Shown here piece after piece: positions 16,710 through 24,290 of a stretch of DNA of 53,351 nt. Below the pieces are notes generated by a model. The model saw nothing but the letters and a program-made list of their open reading frames with translations, was not told the origin of the DNA and did no database searches. The stretch spans positions 1 to 53,351 of the forward strand of contig CABMGE010000011.1 of assembly GCA_902385625.1 (NCBI GenBank), in the 5' to 3' direction. Position numbers and translations under genes: made by a program. Numbering within the stretch: the stretch's first letter is position 1; the number at the start of each line of letters is the position of its first letter. Source of the DNA: an uncultured archaeon. GTDB taxonomy: Archaea; Nanobdellota; Nanobdellia; Pacearchaeales; GW2011-AR1.

Positions 16710-16827
16710 CTAAAAAATAAAATCCAAGTTTTCACCATTAATTGGTTATTTTCTATTGAATATGTTTGCATATAAGATTCTATTTAAATAAGAAACCTGT
16801 TTATATAACACAAAGGGGTAATTATAA

Positions 16828-17070
16828 ATGAAAATCTATAAGTTTGATAAGACAAAGAATTCTACTGTAGATAGAAAAATAATCTCCAAATTCGGAGAAG
16901 CCATATACAGTTGTCCTGAAATAAGATCGGTTTTTATTAAGGTCAATTTTAAGGATGGAAGCAGTATAGGTTTCAAAAGAGATGAAGATGAAGATGATTT
17001 TCAAGATTTCTTTGAAAAACTTGAAAACAAAGAAGTAGATGATAAGGAAAGTATGGAAGAAGAAGAATAA
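16828..17070 (+). CDS. Small acidic-tailed hypothetical protein
   Basis: The 80-residue product has a beta-rich-looking core (IRSVFIKVNFKDGSSIGFK) and a strongly acidic C-terminal third rich in Asp and Glu. Family not recognised. AAGGGGT lies about 10 nt before the ATG as a possible ribosome site. The 279 nt before it are occupied by repeat copy A. Confidence 0.6.
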   Translation: MKIYKFDKTKNSTVDRKIISKFGEAIYSCPEIRSVFIKVNFKDGSSIGFKRDEDEDDFQDFFEKLENKEVDDKESMEEEE

Positions 17071-17220
17071 TTCTTTCACCCAAATATCCAAATAAAATTG
17101 GTGATAGTTTTACCCTGATTGTTTTACTAAAATATTATAAATATATAAAATTAAATCCTTTTGAATTTTAACTTATTTAAATAACAAATAATTTAAAAAT
17201 ACAGCATTTCTATCTAATTC

Positions 17221-18945
17221 ATGAAAATACTTTCATTACACTGTGACTATATTAAATTTAAGCCACTCAAAAAGGCCTTAAAAGAACCAGAAGAATTAGA
17301 TGAAAAAAGAAAAAGTGAAATAAACATAAAAGATCCACTTGTAATTTTAACTGCAGTTGAAAAACAAGATGAATCAAATGCTAGTTTAATAAGTGATTAT
17401 ATAAAAAATATAGAAGACATTGCAAAACAAGTCAATGCAGAAAATATTGTTCTTTACCCTTATGCACATCTTTCTCCAAGTCTAAGTAAGCCTGATTTTG
17501 CATTAAAAACCTTGGAAGCAGCAGATAAAGAGCTGTCAAAAAATAAAAAATTCAAAATAACAAGAGCTCCTTTTGGCTATTACAAGGAATTTGAATTAAA
17601 ATGCAAAGGTCATCCATTATCAGAACTCTCAAGAACAATTGGAGAAGAAGGAAAAGTAGTTGAAGTAAAATCAAAAGTTGTTGATAAAAATGAGTCTGTA
17701 GATTATAAACAACTGTTAAGAGAAGTTTCAAAATCAAAACTTGATACAAGCAAATTAAAAGAAAATGACCACCGAATAGTTGGAAAACAAATGGACTTAT
17801 TTTCATTTTCAGAAACAGCTCCTGGAATGGTTTTCTGGCACAATGATGGACTGATTATCTACAATAAGTTAATTGAATACTGGAGAGAAGAACATAAAAA
17901 AGCAGGTTACAAAGAAATTTCAACTCCGCAAATCTTAGATAAAAAACTCTGGTTAATTTCAGGCCATTGGGAAAAATACAAAGACAATATATTTTTAACA
18001 GAATATGAAGACAGAACATTTGCAGTAAAACCAATGAACTGCCCAGGAGGAATGTTAGTTTACAAAACATCACCAAAATCTTACAAAGAGTTGCCCTTAA
18101 GAGTTGGAGAACTGGGAATTGTTCATAGGCAGGAACTATCAGGAGTTCTAGCAGGCTTATTCAGAGTAATAAAATTCACTCAAGATGATGCACATATATT
18201 CTGTACTGAAAAACAAATGGAAGACGAAATAACAAATATAATTGAACTAATAAATAAATTTTATAAAACATTTAACATGAAATTTGACCATGTTGAATTA
18301 TCAACTCGTCCTGAAAAAAGAATTGGAAGTGATGAGGTTTGGGACAAAGCAGAAAAAGCACTTGAATCAGTCCTAAAAAAGAAAAAAATGACTTTTAAGA
18401 TAAACAAAGGAGATGGTGCATTTTATGGGCCTAAAATAGACTTCCATACAAAAGATTCACAAGGAAGAACCTGGCAAACTTCAACAATTCAGTTAGACTT
18501 TGCAATGCCAGAAAGATTTGATTTAACTTATACAGATGAAAACAATAAGCAAGAAAGGCCTGTAATGCTTCATAGAGTAATTTATGGTTCACTTGAAAGA
18601 TTTATTGGAGTTCTCTTGGAAGAAACAAGCGGAAGACTTCCATTATGGATTGCTCCAAAACAAATCCGTGTTATTAATTTTACAGATAAAAATAACAAAG
18701 CCTGCGAAAAACTTGCAGAGGAATTAAGCGAGCTTAATTTTAGAGTTGATATTGATTTGAAATCAGAACCAATTGGAGGAAAAATAAAACAAGCAGAAAT
18801 GGAAAAAATTCCATATATAGTGGTAATTGGAGACAAAGAAGAAAAATCAGATAGTGTTGCAGTAAGATCAAAAGGAAAAGTTACAACAATAAAAAAGGAT
18901 GATTTCATAAAACAAATAAAAAAAGAAGTTGAAGAAAAAGCTTAA
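17221..18945 (+). CDS. thrS: Threonyl-tRNA synthetase, archaeal type
   Basis: Charges tRNA-Thr. The N-terminal domain (about 1-145, MKILSLHCDYI...) is the archaeal D-aminoacyl-tRNA-deacylase-like editing domain, which removes mischarged Ser; bacterial ThrRS uses a different N-terminus. The class II catalytic core follows (about 195-465): Zn ligands are the Cys in MNCPGGM, His in DDAHIF and His in MLHRVIYGS; motif 2 is HRQELSGVLAGLFR; motif 3 is GSLERFIGVL. The anticodon domain is C-terminal (about 475-574). A 43-codon gene follows after 8 nt. Confidence 0.96.
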   Translation: MKILSLHCDYIKFKPLKKALKEPEELDEKRKSEINIKDPLVILTAVEKQDESNASLISDYIKNIEDIAKQVNAENIVLYPYAHLSPSLSKPDFALKTLEAADKELSKNKKFKITRAPFGYYKEFELKCKGHPLSELSRTIGEEGKVVEVKSKVVDKNESVDYKQLLREVSKSKLDTSKLKENDHRIVGKQMDLFSFSETAPGMVFWHNDGLIIYNKLIEYWREEHKKAGYKEISTPQILDKKLWLISGHWEKYKDNIFLTEYEDRTFAVKPMNCPGGMLVYKTSPKSYKELPLRVGELGIVHRQELSGVLAGLFRVIKFTQDDAHIFCTEKQMEDEITNIIELINKFYKTFNMKFDHVELSTRPEKRIGSDEVWDKAEKALESVLKKKKMTFKINKGDGAFYGPKIDFHTKDSQGRTWQTSTIQLDFAMPERFDLTYTDENNKQERPVMLHRVIYGSLERFIGVLLEETSGRLPLWIAPKQIRVINFTDKNNKACEKLAEELSELNFRVDIDLKSEPIGGKIKQAEMEKIPYIVVIGDKEEKSDSVAVRSKGKVTTIKKDDFIKQIKKEVEEKA

Positions 18946-18953
18946 ATTCTATT

Positions 18954-19085
18954 ATGTCAACAGAATCTAAATGGGATAAAACAAAAGTTGTAATAAGAAC
19001 CCAAAAAGAAATTGATGAATACAACCGGACCATAGGCCACAGAAGAGCAAGAAGAAAAAGATATGACAGATATGGAAGTAAATAA
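18954..19085 (+). CDS. 43-residue basic protein downstream of thrS
   Basis: A short ATG frame begins MSTESKWDKTKVV and ends RKRYDRYGSK-stop. The C-terminal half is very basic (HRRARRKRYDRYG), suggesting RNA or ribosome binding. It is 8 nt after thrS, so it is co-transcribed. Coding bias is like its neighbours. Function unknown. Confidence 0.65.
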   Translation: MSTESKWDKTKVVIRTQKEIDEYNRTIGHRRARRKRYDRYGSK

Positions 19086-19114
19086 AATAATGCCTTCGGC
19101 AGATTTAATTTTAA

Positions 19115-19257
19115 CAAAATTAGATTAATTTACTTAAGATAATTTTGCATTCTTATCTCGCGAAGCGATTTTCTATTCATTTAATTTATCATTAAACAAT
19201 TTTTATCTCAAATTTACTTTGGATAAAATTGCAAAATTTTCTCGCGAAGCGATTTGC
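19115..19257 (+). repeat. Composite hairpin repeat, copy F (double)
   Basis: Two hairpins of the TTTAC-loop type: 19115-19147 (arms CAAAATTA/TAATTTTG and TTAA/TTAA) and 19197-19231 (CAATTTT/AAAATTG, ATC/GAT, CAAA/TTTG). After each lies a small GC-rich hairpin TCGC-GAA-GCGA (19158-19168 and 19242-19252). Confidence 0.65.
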
Positions 19258-19258
19258 T

Positions 19259-19435
19259 TTATTCATAAGCCTTATCAGTAATTTCAGTCCTATTTTCATA
19301 TTCACACAGGATTTCATAATTTGAGTCCGTGGAACTTTCCTCAAGTTTATTTTCAAGTGTTGGAAAAAATAAACTTCCGCCTATTGGAAAATGCCTAGGA
19401 TAACAAAATCTATTCTCATTATTTTTATATTGCAT
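19259..19435 (-). CDS. 58-residue hypothetical protein
   Basis: A short frame preceded by AAAGGAG (GGAG at 19446-19449) 10 nt before the ATG, a well-placed ribosome site. The product is polar and acidic with two Cys (RFCYP and EILCEY). A leaderless 20-codon ORF, a hairpin and a T-run lie 70-170 nt upstream on the same strand. Function unknown. Confidence 0.55.
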   Translation of the reverse strand: MQYKNNENRFCYPRHFPIGGSLFFPTLENKLEESSTDSNYEILCEYENRTEITDKAYE

Positions 19436-19481
19436 TTTTTATTTGCTCCTTTCATTGGGATAATAAAATAGTCGCCAGAAG

Positions 19482-19493
19482 AATACTAGTATT
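19482..19493. repeat. 12-bp perfect palindrome AATACTAGTATT
   Basis: Lies between the T-run of the candidate leader and the small gene at 19259-19435. Its half CTAGTATT is complementary to AATACTAG inside the leader's first hairpin, so alternative pairing is possible. Confidence 0.4.
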
Positions 19494-19501
19494 AATTGAT
19501 T

Positions 19502-19606
19502 AAAAAAACATCAGAATTCTAAGGGCTCTTTTTATAATAACCCTTAGTTTTTGACAGCTAGAGCTAGTGCAATCCCATTCATGCCAACTCTAGTATTTTC
19601 TGTCAT
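19502..19606 (-). ncRNA. Candidate short structured transcript with a 20-codon leaderless ORF
   Basis: A TTTAAATA box at 19628-19635 places transcript start at the ATG at 19606, which opens 20 codons (MTENTRVGMN...AVKN, stop at 19544). The same RNA folds: GACAG/CTGTC with CTAGAG/CTCTAG (19553-19604), then CTAAGGG/CCCTTAG (19519-19547), then a run of seven T (19502-19508). Either a micro-ORF with its own terminator, or a leader controlling the 58-codon gene downstream. Prediction only. Confidence 0.4.
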
Positions 19607-19653
19607 AAAATAAGCAGTGTTTACAACTATTTAAACTTTTACATACGACAATT

Positions 19654-19668
19654 TTGGATTTACTCCAA
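19654..19668 (+). repeat. TTTAC-loop hairpin (short form), copy J
   Basis: Arms TTGGA/TCCAA around loop TTTAC. Same loop and orientation as the composite repeats, but without the other modules; could be chance. Confidence 0.35.
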
Positions 19669-19724
19669 GATTGGAGTCTATCTTTATCTTATGAAAAATT
19701 GCTTGGTAATTTTGAATAATAAAC

Positions 19725-19732
19725 TTTATAAA
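19725..19732 (+). promoter_or_regulatory. TATA box that decides the start of the NMNAT-like gene
   Basis: TTTATAAA overlaps the upstream in-frame ATG (19732), so transcription should begin about 25 nt later, near the ATG at 19756. Confidence 0.55.
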
Positions 19733-19755
19733 TGATTTTTCTTCATGGCTATTTT

Positions 19756-20952
19756 ATGTACACACCAAAACTGAGTCCAACACGAGGATTTATGATTGAA
19801 AGCGCTCAACCTATAAGAAATCATGATATAGACTTAGTTAAAAGAATTCTAAATGAAAATGATGAGGTCATAATTGGAATTGGAAATGCATTATACTCTC
19901 ATGAAACAGACAATATAATGACTGCAGGAGAAAGAATTGAAGTTACAGATTATGCACTAAAGTCTTCAGGAGTCGACCCAAACAGATATATGATAATTCC
20001 AGTTGAAAATATTCCTGATTCTGCAACATCATGGGTTGCAGAAATTATGATGGTAACTCCAAGATGGAATACATTTTATACAAGGAATTTTAAAAATGCT
20101 TCAATGTTTTCTTCTTTTGAAACTCAATATAGATATAACATCAAAACAATAGAAGAACAATTGCCAGAAAAAGATTATTATGGATTGATCGCAGATTTCT
20201 TAAATAAATCCAAATCTTCCTTAGAGGAATTATTAGTCTACATTCCAGGGTCTGCTCTTGAAAAAATAAACGAGTTAGGAGTGCTTGACAGAATTTCTAC
20301 AGTATATAATAGAAAAAATTCTGATTTTAATAAATCAAGACTTGAAAAAAGAGCACTGTTTTTAGGAGGGTTGCAACCTTTAACAGGAGTTTATAGTGAA
20401 AATACAGGACATATGAATGCAATAAGGCTAGCTCTTGAAAAAGAAGACCAAGTAGTAATTGCAATCGGATCTGCTCAAAAGTGTTTAGAAGAATCAGATC
20501 CATTAAAAGCAGGTCAAAGAATTGAAGTTGTAAGATACGCACTTTTAGCAAATGGTATTGATGCATCAAAATTCTACATTCTTCCAATAAAGGATATAAA
20601 TGAAAATGCAAAATTCGCAAGCAAAGTAATTTCTCTTTGTCCCTCGTTTAGTTCAGTAATTGCAGGAAATGACTGGACAAAAAGATTATTTGGAGAAGGA
20701 AATTATAATATAATTGAAGTAAAAAGAACAAAAATTCCAGATACAACTCTTCCAATATCTGCAACAAGAGTAAGAAACACTATAATCGACACAATAAAAA
20801 ATAATGAAACTAAAGAAAGCAATATTTCAACAGAAACTAAAGCAAAAATAGAAAGTTCATTGCAAAATATTTTAGATCCAAAAACAATGGAGATCTTAAA
20901 AGAAGTTGGATTTTATGATATAATGAAATTCTTAGCATTTGCAAAAGAATAA
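19756..20952 (+). CDS. Tandem nicotinamide-nucleotide adenylyltransferase-like protein
   Basis: The product (398 residues from this ATG) contains two copies of the archaeal NMN adenylyltransferase (NadM-like) nucleotidyltransferase fold. Copy 1 (about 5-115) keeps IIGIGNALYSHETDN and TAGERIEV but lacks the HxGH motif (PIRNHD instead). Copy 2 (about 200-345) has GLQPLTG...NTGHMNAI, AIGSAQKCLEESDPLKAGQRIEV and PISATRVRN, close to the ISGTxIR motif, with NTGH for HxGH. NadM joins NMN and ATP to make NAD. Usual length is about 170-180, so this is a duplication or fusion in which at least one half is probably inactive. Confidence 0.8.
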   Translation: MYTPKLSPTRGFMIESAQPIRNHDIDLVKRILNENDEVIIGIGNALYSHETDNIMTAGERIEVTDYALKSSGVDPNRYMIIPVENIPDSATSWVAEIMMVTPRWNTFYTRNFKNASMFSSFETQYRYNIKTIEEQLPEKDYYGLIADFLNKSKSSLEELLVYIPGSALEKINELGVLDRISTVYNRKNSDFNKSRLEKRALFLGGLQPLTGVYSENTGHMNAIRLALEKEDQVVIAIGSAQKCLEESDPLKAGQRIEVVRYALLANGIDASKFYILPIKDINENAKFASKVISLCPSFSSVIAGNDWTKRLFGEGNYNIIEVKRTKIPDTTLPISATRVRNTIIDTIKNNETKESNISTETKAKIESSLQNILDPKTMEILKEVGFYDIMKFLAFAKE

Positions 20953-20956
20953 ATTG

Positions 20957-21056
20957 AGATAATCTCGCTTCGCAAGATGACCTTTTAGCCCTATCAGACA
21001 ATTAGCAATTTTAATCCAGAGTGAATCTGGCTTATACTTGCAAAAGTATAAAATAT
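20957..21056 (+). repeat. Composite hairpin repeat, copy E
   Basis: Hairpin 1: ATCT/AGAT and GC/GC around a TTC apex (20962-20978), followed by TGAC. A further hairpin CCAGA/TCTGG encloses GTGAA (21016-21030). Final module ATACTT/AAGTAT. Begins 5 nt after the stop of the NMNAT-like gene. Confidence 0.65.
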
Positions 21057-21069
21057 CTAGGATATTTAT

Positions 21070-21465
21070 TTAGTCAACTTTTGGATAGTTAAGAAAATCA
21101 CCCAAATCTCTAATAAGAACAGGTTTTTGAAAATATCTAAGTCCAATATTTTTAAATTCTGGAATCCTTGAACCAAGATCTTCTCCAGTATGAAGTGCAA
21201 CTCTCATCCCAGGTTCTCTTAATAGATTATATGCTAAATTTACACCAACATCTCTTTCGCAAATACCTCCAAAATTATAAGGAACATTATTATCAAGTAT
21301 TGCAGCATAATAATCATTAGAATTATATGCCTCTAAAAAATCATCCCTAGTTTCAGAAGAAATAGGAGAAAAATTAAGTTCTTTTAACATATACTCTAAA
21401 AGACGTTTTGTTGCAAGAGCATCTTCTAAGACAAGTACATTTCTGCTTTTATAATTAAATGACAT
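21070..21465 (-). CDS. Stand-alone response-regulator receiver domain (CheY-like)
   Basis: The 131-residue product is a single receiver domain. Key residues are visible: acidic pair Glu14-Asp15 after the first strand (NVLVLED), phospho-acceptor Asp58 (AILDNN), Thr93 (ALHTGED) and Lys114 (YFQKP). No output domain and no histidine kinase are near. GAGGT precedes the ATG by 6 nt. It would transmit phosphorylation by protein contact; partner unknown. Confidence 0.85.
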   Translation of the reverse strand: MSFNYKSRNVLVLEDALATKRLLEYMLKELNFSPISSETRDDFLEAYNSNDYYAAILDNNVPYNFGGICERDVGVNLAYNLLREPGMRVALHTGEDLGSRIPEFKNIGLRYFQKPVLIRDLGDFLNYPKVD

Positions 21466-21561
21466 AGAGACCTCAAGTTAAACAATATTTTGTATTACAG
21501 AACTACGAATTCATTATTTAAGCTTATATATACGTTAAGATATGTGAAAAAATATAGATGA

Positions 21562-21813
21562 TTACTTTTCAGCCTGTATTTTAACACCAAGTTCTTCAAG
21601 CCTTTTCAAATGAGCCTGCATTATAGCTTCAACAGTCTGAATCATCTTAAATAATTCATTTCTTTCAGCAGCAAGAGTATTTAAGCATCCTTTATGAAAT
21701 CCTATTTCCTCTTCTCTACTTATCTGAGGCATTTCTTCTTTCTTTGCTTCAGGCTTAACATCCTTTCTTTTCAAAGCTTTTTCCAAATCTTCCTTGTTTA
21801 TTTTTAAATCCAT
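21562..21813 (-). CDS. Small coiled-coil protein
   Basis: The 83-residue product is Lys/Glu-rich and helical; residues about 35-80 form a plausible heptad pattern (CLNTLAAERNELFKMIQTVEAIM...). No enzyme motif. Family not recognised. Confidence 0.65.
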   Translation of the reverse strand: MDLKINKEDLEKALKRKDVKPEAKKEEMPQISREEEIGFHKGCLNTLAAERNELFKMIQTVEAIMQAHLKRLEELGVKIQAEK

Positions 21814-21964
21814 AAATATTAAAGAAAAAATAGGTTCTTAAATATATCTAAATTAATCAGTCTGAATTAAATTAAGCATGCATTTAAATTAGAATAAGTC
21901 TATTATATTTTCTAGAATCAAAACATTAAAAAACCCTAATTCCTTTTTCTAAATATACAAAAAA

Positions 21965-22495
21965 ATGGAAGAAAAAACAACACTCAAGCAAACATTTAAG
22001 CAAATTTCAGAATCAAACTTATTCAAGGATTTTATAAAGGAAAATCCAAAAGCAGAACTATGTGCAGGATTCTTTGTAATAGATCTTTTTGGAAATGATA
22101 ATAAAAAAAGTCTTGACTACAGAGTTGGAGAAAAAATATTTAGTTTTTCAATTAATGAACTTGGAAAAATTAAAATGAATGAAGACAAGCTTGTGACAGA
22201 TGAAAGCAGAAGTTTTCCAAAACTAGAAGTAATTGAGCCTTTTGTAAATTCAGATCTTGATGAGGTTGAATCAGCAGCAAAAATAAGAGCACTTGATGAA
22301 GGAATATCAGCAAAATTCAGCAAAATAATTGCAGTTCTTCAAAAATATGAGCATGAGAAAAAAAACAAGCAGATATGGAATTTAACCTGTATGCTTGAAG
22401 GCCTGATAATATTGCATATATTAGTTGATTCACAAACAGGCGAGATAATCAAGTTTGAAAGAAAATCCATGATGGATATGATTAGAAAAAAATAG
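21965..22495 (+). CDS. Hypothetical cytosolic protein with PepSY-like C-terminus
   Basis: The 176-residue product has an N-terminal helical region and a C-terminal alpha/beta segment, WNLTCMLEGLIILHILVD then TGEIIKFERKS, which resembles the PepSY-type pattern of a strand ending in D..TGEI. No signal peptide. Converges with the secreted protein on the other strand (13-nt gap). Function unknown. Confidence 0.65.
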   Translation: MEEKTTLKQTFKQISESNLFKDFIKENPKAELCAGFFVIDLFGNDNKKSLDYRVGEKIFSFSINELGKIKMNEDKLVTDESRSFPKLEVIEPFVNSDLDEVESAAKIRALDEGISAKFSKIIAVLQKYEHEKKNKQIWNLTCMLEGLIILHILVDSQTGEIIKFERKSMMDMIRKK

Positions 22496-22508
22496 AGTTT
22501 ATAAAATA

Positions 22509-23996
22509 TTATACAGGCAGACTTCTTGGAAAAAACCATTTGTAAAGTTTATCTTCAACTTTATTTTTTATTTTTTCTCCAAAAATCTTTTCTACAACAT
22601 TTGAAATAGAATCAATAGCCTTAACTTTTAAATCTTCTCCAACTGAAGGTTTAACAATACCCTGAGTTTCTTCTAGATTAAAATTTCTAACAATAGTTAC
22701 AGGACTTCCTTCAACTGAAATAGTATCAGGATAAACAGTTAACCCATTTCCTTTATCCATCGATGTCCTAAGAGTCATTGGATAATAATTTCCAGAGTTT
22801 TGACGATTAACATTCCAAACATATTTTTCATAGTCTCCTGTTCCTATTTTCTCAACAGCAAAAGTTCCTTTTCCATTAATAATCTTTGCATCTCCTGAAT
22901 AAGAAGTTATAGTGGTACTTACTTTCTCCCCATTGTCTGCAGAATCAAAATACGTTTGAATATCAAGTTTTGATGAGCCTGGAAAAATACTTATTGATTG
23001 TTCAGGATTCATTCCTGGAAAAATAGGATTTCCAAAATTAAAATTTATAGTAGGAGCGTTTCCTTTTGAGTCTGCTCCAATTCTAACATTATATCCGGAA
23101 ATAAATGAATCCCCGCACTCAACAGCAGCTACACAACCAATTAAATTATCTCCACGGGTAGATATTTGAGACTCTATATTAATATAAGGTTTGTCTGTTT
23201 TTATATCATAATGTCCAAGATATAATGAAGTTCCGCCAATAGGATCAGGATTTTTTATTTCAAGTCCATTTAACATGGTATTTGTATTATATCCATCATC
23301 AGTTTGTTTTCCCCCGGCTAAAATAATTTTTTCTCCATATAAAACAACATTATCTCCATTACCTGCGGAAAAACCTATTTCCCCCTCTTGAATTGGTAAA
23401 GAATATTTTCCCCCATTATTAATAGCAATTTCACCACCCTTGGAAACAACATAATTTACAGAAGGACCCTTTCCTTTTTCATACTGCGGACTCCAGATAG
23501 TATGAGTTAATGATGTTTCTTTAACATTTACTTTTACATTATTATTTTTAAAATCAATATCAGATTTTCCAGGAACATCAAATTTTGCCCCATTAATTGA
23601 ATAGGATAAAATGTTTTGAAAAAATTTGGTGCTAAATTTTGCCTCTGTAAGTTTTCCATTTTCAAAAACAAATTTATTTGATTTGCTAAAATCAAGATAT
23701 TTTGAATCAATAGAATCTCCTAAAGAATTTTTTAATTCTCCTCCAAAATTCATTTTTCCTCCAGGCCTAAGAGTTACTTCAACAGTATCGCCTGTTTTTT
23801 TAAAATCTGCATTTTGAATATTAATTTGATCTTTAGGTAAACCGATTAAATCCCCTATTTGTTCAGGAGTATCCCCTATTTTTATTGAAGTTAAATCAGG
23901 TTTAACAACAGGAACATTTGAAGAACTAATAAATGGTAAAACCAATAATCCGATTAAAATTATTAATAAGAAAATATCTTTTTTACCTCTTTTCAT
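22509..23996 (-). CDS. Large secreted beta-rich protein
   Basis: The 495-residue product has a clear signal peptide (KRGKKDIFLLIILIGLLVLP, cleavage near residue 24) and then a long polar stretch with alternating short strands and many Gly/Asn/Asp turns. Only two Cys (CVAAVEC) are present, likely a disulfide. No C-terminal membrane helix was found; the last 50 residues are helical and basic. TTTATAAA about 25-30 nt upstream gives a leaderless start. Family not recognised; probably a surface or released protein. Confidence 0.75.
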   Translation of the reverse strand: MKRGKKDIFLLIILIGLLVLPFISSSNVPVVKPDLTSIKIGDTPEQIGDLIGLPKDQINIQNADFKKTGDTVEVTLRPGGKMNFGGELKNSLGDSIDSKYLDFSKSNKFVFENGKLTEAKFSTKFFQNILSYSINGAKFDVPGKSDIDFKNNNVKVNVKETSLTHTIWSPQYEKGKGPSVNYVVSKGGEIAINNGGKYSLPIQEGEIGFSAGNGDNVVLYGEKIILAGGKQTDDGYNTNTMLNGLEIKNPDPIGGTSLYLGHYDIKTDKPYINIESQISTRGDNLIGCVAAVECGDSFISGYNVRIGADSKGNAPTINFNFGNPIFPGMNPEQSISIFPGSSKLDIQTYFDSADNGEKVSTTITSYSGDAKIINGKGTFAVEKIGTGDYEKYVWNVNRQNSGNYYPMTLRTSMDKGNGLTVYPDTISVEGSPVTIVRNFNLEETQGIVKPSVGEDLKVKAIDSISNVVEKIFGEKIKNKVEDKLYKWFFPRSLPV

Positions 23997-24041
23997 AAGG
24001 AAATAAACTTCCTATAATTTATAAACATATCTAAAAAATAA

Positions 24042-24191
24042 TTATTTCTTCATAAGTTCTCTTTGATTAAGCCATATTAAAAAAAGCACAGGAACTACAA
24101 ATATCCAGTCAATTTTATACATAAGATAAATGCAAATAAGTGCAATAATTGAATAAAGAATAACTTTCCACTTTATTTTCTTTTTCTTCAT
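24042..24191 (-). CDS. 49-residue membrane protein
   Basis: An ATG frame begins MKKKKIKWKVIL and runs through two hydrophobic stretches separated by KID to a basic end (NQRELMKK-stop). It fits a tiny two-helix hairpin membrane protein. It sits between the secreted protein at 22509-23996 (same strand, downstream) and a divergent gene. Short and unconfirmed. Confidence 0.5.
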   Translation of the reverse strand: MKKKKIKWKVILYSIIALICIYLMYKIDWIFVVPVLFLIWLNQRELMKK

Positions 24192-24290
24192 AATAAATCA
24201 AAGATTTGCCTGGCTTTTATAACTTTCGAGAAGATTTAAAAACAAATACTTCGTATTATAACTAATAAAAATAGAGGTAAAATTTGAATT

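Noticed and set aside
19519..19552. Plus-strand intrinsic terminator (CTAAGGG hairpin followed by TTTTT)
   Set aside because: The longer seven-T run and the promoter are on the minus-strand side, so the hairpin was assigned to the leftward unit; on the plus strand no gene ends within 400 nt.
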